DNA of 64,000 bases from Luteimonas fraxinea (lineage in GTDB: Bacteria > Pseudomonadota > Gammaproteobacteria > Xanthomonadales > Xanthomonadaceae), in NCBI RefSeq assembly GCF_021233355.1, contig NZ_CP089507.1, forward strand, positions 2,046,001-2,110,000, in the 5' to 3' direction. Below the pieces are notes generated by a model. It was not told the DNA's origin, ran no database searches, and was given only the letters and a program-made list of their open reading frames with translations. This document shows, piece after piece, positions 60,010-64,000 of this stretch. The number at the start of each line of letters is the position of its first letter. The first letter of the stretch is position 1. The position numbers and the translations under genes are program-made.

Positions 60010-60627
60010 TCAGCGCCGCCATACGAGACAGCGATTGTTCGACGGCATCTCGATGTCGTCCTGCAGACGCAGGCCGATGCGCAACGCGAGCGCATCGACT
60101 GCTTCGAAATCGCGGATGCCCGAGCGCGGATCGCGCGCCTTGAGCCAGCCGTCGAAATCGCGGTTGCTGTCGCTGGTGTAGCTGCCGCCGACGTTGAATG
60201 GCCCGTAGACCACCAGCGTCGCGCTGTCGGCGAGCACGCGGTCGAGACCGGCGAAACAGGCCTCGACCTCGGGCCAGCCCATGATGTGCAGCGTGTTCGC
60301 GGTGAACACCGCATCGAACCGGCCGTCAGTGGCCGTGGACACCGGCCAGTCCGGCTGCGTGACATCAAGCGCCACGGGCGCCGGGGTGTTCGGCAACGCG
60401 GCCTCGTCGAGCCATGCCGCGATACCCGACAGATACCTAGCGCGTTCCGAGGTCTGCCAGCGCAACCACGGCATCGCCGCGGCGAAATGCACCGCGTGCT
60501 GGCCGGTGCCGCTGCCGATCTCGAGCACCTGGTGACGGTGTTCGAACTGCGTGCGCAGGACTTCAAGAATCGGCGCGCGATTGCGATCGCAGGACGGCGA
60601 AAAGGGTTTGTCGTGGGGCGTCGTCAT
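60010..60627 (-). CDS. DUF938 SAM-dependent methyltransferase-like protein
   Basis: A 205-residue class I methyltransferase fold. The SAM loop VLEIGSGTGQHAVHFAAAMP (about residues 33-52) and DAVFTANTLHIMGWPEVEACF (about 104) fit the DUF938 family, together with LVVYGPFNVGGSYTSDSNRDFDGWLKARD. The substrate is unknown. The start is the ATG at 60627 (MTTPHDKPFSPSCDRNR); a GTG three codons earlier is possible. It is oriented like egtD and lies just downstream of the DUF3253 gene (45 bp). Confidence 0.86.
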   Translation of the reverse strand: MTTPHDKPFSPSCDRNRAPILEVLRTQFEHRHQVLEIGSGTGQHAVHFAAAMPWLRWQTSERARYLSGIAAWLDEAALPNTPAPVALDVTQPDWPVSTATDGRFDAVFTANTLHIMGWPEVEACFAGLDRVLADSATLVVYGPFNVGGSYTSDSNRDFDGWLKARDPRSGIRDFEAVDALALRIGLRLQDDIEMPSNNRCLVWRR

Positions 60628-60672
60628 GCGCGACACGATACGGCACGCGATCGCGCGCGCCGCCTCGCTCGA

Positions 60673-60948
60673 TCAAGCGCCGTTGCTCCAGCGGGGACCG
60701 CGCCGCAGGCGGATCGGCCCGGAGATCGGCGCTTCCGGATCCAGCACGACATCCGACTGCGTGATGCAGATGACGCCATCACCCGCGAGCACACAGGCCA
60801 CGCGGCGCACGTCCGGCATCGCATCACGCCATGCATCTTCGGGATACAGACGACGTGCCACGTCGGACGGGCAAATAGATGCGTCGGGCGCGCGCGCATC
60901 CAGCAGCGCACGGATGTCCGTGGTGATGCGCGCGTCGTCGTGTGTCAC
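60673..60948 (-). CDS. DUF3253 protein
   Basis: A 91-residue protein starting at GTG 60948 (V-T-H-D-D-A-R-I), only four bases after the egtD stop. SICPSDVARRLYPEDAWRDAMPDVRRVA (about 25-52), ICITQSDVVLDPEAPISGPIRLRRGPRW is the DUF3253 winged-helix-like signature. The family has no assigned function; members lie in operons with metabolic genes. The spacing suggests translation coupled to egtD. Confidence 0.82.
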   Translation of the reverse strand: MTHDDARITTDIRALLDARAPDASICPSDVARRLYPEDAWRDAMPDVRRVACVLAGDGVICITQSDVVLDPEAPISGPIRLRRGPRWSNGA

Positions 60949-60952
60949 CGGC

Positions 60953-61936
60953 TCAGGCCGGCTGCAGCAGCCGCAGGCCGAAACTGTCGCCGTCGTCGTT
61001 CCAGCCATGCGTCACGCGAAGGCCGGCCTGCGCGGCCAGCGCGGAGAACGAGGCGTCGGTGTACTTCTGGCTGATCTCGACGTGCATGGCTTCTCCCGCG
61101 GCGAAATCGAACGCGTGGTCGCCGATGCGCACGCTCTGCGCCCGTTCGCTGACGAGGCTCGTCTCGATCCGCATGCGGTCGCGCGCGTACAGCGCACGAT
61201 GACGGAATCCGTCGGTGTCGAAATCGCTGTCGATCTCGCGGTTGAGTCGCGTCAGCAGATTCACGGTGAATGCCGCGGTGACGCCAGCCGCGTCGTTGTA
61301 GGCGGCTTCGATGATCGCCGGATCCTTGTCCAGATCGATGCCGATCAGTGCGCAGCCCGCATCGCCCATCGTGCCGCGCATCGAGCGCAGCAGACGCACG
61401 GCTTCGTCGTCGGAGAAGTTGCCGAGCGTCGAGCCTGGAAAGAACACCAGCGTGCGATGCGCACGCCGTTCTGCGCGCGGCAGCGGCACCGGGCGGGTGA
61501 AGTCCGCGCACACCGGCAGCATCTGCACATCGGGAAAGTTCTGACCGAGGCGGGTCACGCTGTCCATCAGCGCAGTGCGCGAAATCTCGATCGGCGTGTA
61601 GGCGACGGGCGCCGCCAGACCTTCGAGCAGCAGTTCGGTCTTGCGCCCGCTGCCGCTGCCGAACTCGACCACGTGCACGCCGTCGCCGATCGCCTGCGCG
61701 ATCGACGGCATCTGCGCTTCCATCAGTGCCAGCTCGACACGCGTGAGGTAGTACTCGGGCTGACGCGTGATCGCTTCGAACAGGCGCGAACCTTCCGCGT
61801 CGTAGAAATACTTCGACGGCAAGGTCTTGGGCGCACGCGACAGTCCGGCGATCGCATCGGCAGCGATGTCGTCGGGTTGCGGGCGCAAATCGGTCAGCGC
61901 GGCCTGCGCACGGGCGCGGGCGATGGCGGCATTCAT
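60953..61936 (-). CDS. egtD: Histidine N-alpha-methyltransferase EgtD
   Basis: A 327-residue EgtD. It trimethylates histidine to hercynine with three SAM in ergothioneine synthesis. Motifs: LPSKYFYDAEGSRLFEAITRQPEYYLTRVE (about 39-68), VVEFGSGSGRKTELLL (SAM loop, about 88), FFPGSTLGNFSDDEAVRLLRSM (about 166) and ALIGIDLDKD (about 195). It overlaps the egtB stop by ATGA, and DUF3253 follows. Length and motifs are complete. Confidence 0.94.
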   Translation of the reverse strand: MNAAIARARAQAALTDLRPQPDDIAADAIAGLSRAPKTLPSKYFYDAEGSRLFEAITRQPEYYLTRVELALMEAQMPSIAQAIGDGVHVVEFGSGSGRKTELLLEGLAAPVAYTPIEISRTALMDSVTRLGQNFPDVQMLPVCADFTRPVPLPRAERRAHRTLVFFPGSTLGNFSDDEAVRLLRSMRGTMGDAGCALIGIDLDKDPAIIEAAYNDAAGVTAAFTVNLLTRLNREIDSDFDTDGFRHRALYARDRMRIETSLVSERAQSVRIGDHAFDFAAGEAMHVEISQKYTDASFSALAAQAGLRVTHGWNDDGDSFGLRLLQPA

Positions 61937-63291
61937 GCGGAATCCTTGGCCAGGCGCAGACCGGCGAACTGCCATCGCGCATCGGAGGGAAAGAAGTTGC
62001 GGTAGCTGGCGCGCGCATGGTCGGCGGACGTCGCGCAACTACCGCCGCGGAGCACCCACTGCGCATCCATGAACTTGCCGTTGTACTCGCCCAGCGTGCC
62101 GGGCCATGGCCGGTAGCCGGGGTACGCGGTGTAGGCGCTGGACGTCCATTCCCAGACATCGCCGAACATCTGCTGCAGACCGGTCGATGCGTTCGCCGGC
62201 GCGCTGGGATGCAACCGGCCGCTGTCGACGAAGTTGCCATCCACCGGCAACGAGACCGCCGCCTGTTCCCACTCGAATTCGGTCGGCAGACGCGCGCCTG
62301 CCCAGCGGGCGAACGCGTCCGCCTCGTAATAGCTCAGATGGCATACCGGCGCTTCGGGATCGAGCGCGCGCCAGCCACCGAGCGTAAACTCCGCTTCGCA
62401 GGCCTCATTCCAGTACAGCGGTCGCGTCCAGCCGCGCGCACGTACGGTATCCCAGCCTGCGCTGAGCCATGCGCCCGCGGTGCGGTAGCCGCCGTCTTCA
62501 ATGAAAGCGAGGAATTCGGCATTGCTGACCGGACGGCTCGCCAGGGCATGCGCGGGCACCAGCACGCGATGGCGCGGCGACTCGTTGTCGTAGGCAAAGC
62601 CGGCATCGCCGGGCCATGCGGCATGGCCCACCTTGAAGATCGACTCCTGTCGCGCGATCCAGCTGAGCGCTGCCGTGCTGCCGCCGGCATGCGGCAGATC
62701 GTCGCGATAGGCGGGATGGAGCGGATTGCTGAAGAACGCATGCTTGATATCGGTCAGCAGCAATTCCTGATGCTGCTGCTCGTGCTGCAGACCGAGTTCG
62801 ACGATGTCGAGCAGCCGCGTATCAAGATCACCGCCCTGTAGCCGCGCGCGCATCCGCGTCTCGATCGCGTCGCGGTAATCGGAGACCTGCGCGAGCGTCG
62901 GCCGCGACAGCACGCCGCGCTGCGGTCGCGCGTGCATCGGCCCGGCGCTCTGGTAGTAGCTGTTGAACAGGTAATCCCAGGCGGGATCGAAAGGCGTGTA
63001 TGGGCCACCGTCGGCCAGCACGAAACGTTCGAAAAACCACGTGGTGTGTGCCAGATGCCATTTGCTCGGGCTGGCATCTTCCATGCTCTGCACCATGGCG
63101 TCCTCGGCGCTGATCGGTGCGGCGAGCGCCGCACTGCGACCGCGTACGGCATCGAAGCGTTGCGCGAGCCAGCGGCATCGCGCGTCGACATCGCCGACTC
63201 CGGAGGAGGGCGGAACAGGGGCATGCAGCGACATCGGCGAAGTTTTCGTGTCGTTGCGTGACGGTGCTGTCGTCGGCGCGCTTTCAGACAC
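61933..63291 (-). CDS. egtB: Hercynine oxygenase (sulfoxide synthase) EgtB
   Basis: A 452-residue EgtB, an iron-dependent enzyme that joins hercynine to a thiol (cysteine or gamma-glutamylcysteine) with O2. The DinB-like N-terminal part has SKWHLAHTTWFFERFVL (about 76) and the iron-ligand helix LGLQHEQQHQELLLTDIKH (about 167). The C-terminal FGE-sulfatase fold includes RLPTEFEWEQAA (about 335), VWEWTSSAYTAYPGY (about 376) and VLRGGSCATSADHARASYRNFFPSDARWQFAGLRLA (about 412). The longest frame starts GTG at 63291; the ATG at 63234 (MSLHAPVPPSSG) is equally possible. Together with EgtD it gives the short ergothioneine route; egtA, egtC and egtE are not in the window. Confidence 0.94.
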   Translation of the reverse strand: MSESAPTTAPSRNDTKTSPMSLHAPVPPSSGVGDVDARCRWLAQRFDAVRGRSAALAAPISAEDAMVQSMEDASPSKWHLAHTTWFFERFVLADGGPYTPFDPAWDYLFNSYYQSAGPMHARPQRGVLSRPTLAQVSDYRDAIETRMRARLQGGDLDTRLLDIVELGLQHEQQHQELLLTDIKHAFFSNPLHPAYRDDLPHAGGSTAALSWIARQESIFKVGHAAWPGDAGFAYDNESPRHRVLVPAHALASRPVSNAEFLAFIEDGGYRTAGAWLSAGWDTVRARGWTRPLYWNEACEAEFTLGGWRALDPEAPVCHLSYYEADAFARWAGARLPTEFEWEQAAVSLPVDGNFVDSGRLHPSAPANASTGLQQMFGDVWEWTSSAYTAYPGYRPWPGTLGEYNGKFMDAQWVLRGGSCATSADHARASYRNFFPSDARWQFAGLRLAKDSA

Positions 63292-63434
63292 GTGCGGCGA
63301 TTCACGCGCGCGGCATGTCCTTGAACGGACGCCAGAAATCGATGCGGATAACGGAATTTCTACGGTGTAAACGACGCCGGCACTACACGCAGACGCCGAT
63401 AGTGCAGATCAACATCCACACAAGGAGTTATCCG

Positions 63435-63743
63435 ATGCGACGTATTGCGCTTCCGCTTGCAGCCGCGATGGCCTTCGCGTTCACGGCCTGCAGCAACGAT
63501 CCGCCGCCGCCGGATGTCACGCCGACGGATCCGGCCCCGATGAATGACACGGCGACCCCGCCGGTGGATCCCGCGACGGATCCGATGAATCCGCCGCCGA
63601 GCGATCCGATGTCGCCGACGCCCACCGACCCGACCATGCCACCGCCGACGGATCCGATGACGCAGCCGCCGACCGATCCGACCACCACGCCGCCGGCGAC
63701 GCCGCCGGTCGAAGGTGAGGGCACCACGACCAGCGGTAGCTGA
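63435..63743 (+). CDS. Proline/aspartate-rich repeat lipoprotein
   Basis: A 102-residue protein with a lipoprotein-type signal (RIALPLAAAMAFAFTAC, lipobox FTAC). It then has a low-complexity tail of repeats such as DPMNPPPSDPMSPTPTDP and TMPPPTDPMTQPPTDP, ending TTTSGS. The repeat unit is roughly DPMxPPPTDP. AAGGAG at 63422-63427 precedes the ATG. Such Pro-rich lipoproteins may span the wall or act as spacers; no function is known. A strong terminator follows. Confidence 0.72.
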   Translation: MRRIALPLAAAMAFAFTACSNDPPPPDVTPTDPAPMNDTATPPVDPATDPMNPPPSDPMSPTPTDPTMPPPTDPMTQPPTDPTTTPPATPPVEGEGTTTSGS

Positions 63744-63847
63744 TCGACACGAGTCCATGCGAAACCTGCCGTGCCCATGAGACCGGTCTGACGTCGCTGA
63801 CGTCAGCGCCCCCCGGCGCAACTCTCTCTCTCCGACCGGTCCCAGTT

Positions 63848-63882
63848 GCCGTCCGCCCCTCCCCCGGGCGGGCGGCTTTTTC
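63848..63882 (+). terminator. Rho-independent terminator after the proline-rich lipoprotein
   Basis: GCCGTCCGCCC and GGGCGGGCGGC form an 11-bp stem (one G-T pair) around CTCCCCC, followed by TTTTTC. It is the end of the plus-strand gene and lies 105 bp downstream of its stop. Confidence 0.85.
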
Positions 63883-63929
63883 TTGTCCGGTTTCCGCCTC
63901 CCGGCATGGCATTGCGCAACGCGTGCCCG

Positions 63930-64000
63930 TTACGCAGACGCGTGCGCCGGCCATGCCGCGCCGCGATAGGTCGCCACGTGCGCGAGTGCGAGCAGCGCGT
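63930..64000 (-). CDS. Possible 3' end of a minus-strand gene, cut by the window edge
   Basis: On the minus strand a frame enters from the right edge and ends at a TAA at 63930-63932. The last residues read ALLALAHVATYRGAAWPAHASA. GC-rich codon bias fits a real gene, but only 22 codons are visible and the protein cannot be identified. Confidence 0.35.
   Translation of the reverse strand, partial: ALLALAHVATYRGAAWPAHASA

Noticed and set aside
1..64000. CRISPR arrays, tRNA/rRNA genes, insertion sequences
   Set aside because: No regularly spaced direct repeats, no cloverleaf-like sequence with a CCA or TTCRA arm, and no transposase or integrase motifs were seen on either strand.

Overview
The window is GC-rich DNA of a gammaproteobacterium, most likely a Xanthomonadaceae/Lysobacteraceae member (Lysobacter-, Luteimonas- or Xanthomonas-like). 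The signs are an Ax21-like outer-membrane protein, oleC and oleD olefin-biosynthesis genes, a yibN-secB-gpsA block, many lipoproteins and TonB-type proteins, and dispersed GC-rich intergenic hairpin repeats. No rRNA, tRNA, transposase, integrase or CRISPR array was seen. Both window edges cut through minus-strand genes.

Layout. 0-5.6 kb: a short-chain dehydrogenase, trmL, the Ax21-like barrel protein with a strong terminator, then minus-strand yibN-like rhodanese, secB and gpsA plus a lipoprotein. 5.6-11.4 kb: oleC, an overlapping membrane-bound winged-helix/TPR regulator, a serine hydrolase, oleD and a DUF1328 membrane peptide. 11.5-13.9 kb: ubiJ-ubiB. 14-20.3 kb: an ECF sigma factor with two VOC-fold genes, a META/DUF4377 lipoprotein, a PEBP protein and a TPR-sulfotransferase. 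20.5-23 kb: YheT-like hydrolase, acyltransferase and hotdog thioesterase. 23.1-23.9 kb: a previously unannotated tandem array of four genes for 48-57 residue peptides. 24-30 kb: phospholipase D, YceI, SixA, a ParA-like ATPase and a divergent Ycf46-like AAA ATPase. 30-33.4 kb: a duplicated-domain secreted protein and two tandem paralogous exported proteins.

33.4-48.5 kb is a coherent peptide/D-amino-acid scavenging locus: gamma-glutamyltransferase, XRE-cupin regulator, beta-lactamase-fold hydrolase, dipeptide epimerase, POT peptide symporter, D-aminoacylase-like lipoprotein, TonB receptor, DgcN-type DUF1611 protein, YkvI-type transporter and a second beta-lactamase-fold hydrolase. The first hydrolase and the TonB receptor share a 24-bp identical promoter/operator, which suggests a small local regulon, perhaps run by the XRE-cupin protein.

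48.8-58.9 kb looks like an antagonism island. It holds two lipoproteins, a leaderless GH19-M23-PG-binding peptidoglycan hydrolase, and three successive cassettes of a leaderless GxSxGG lipase followed by an exported ankyrin-repeat protein. This is the arrangement expected of effector-immunity pairs. The three lipase genes share upstream sequence, and one lipase ends in 11-residue amphipathic repeats.

59-64 kb: a TPR protein, a DUF938 methyltransferase, DUF3253, egtD-egtB for ergothioneine synthesis, and a proline-rich lipoprotein. The most unusual items are the tandem small-peptide array and the triplicated lipase/ankyrin cassettes. Functions given for both are inference from sequence and context.
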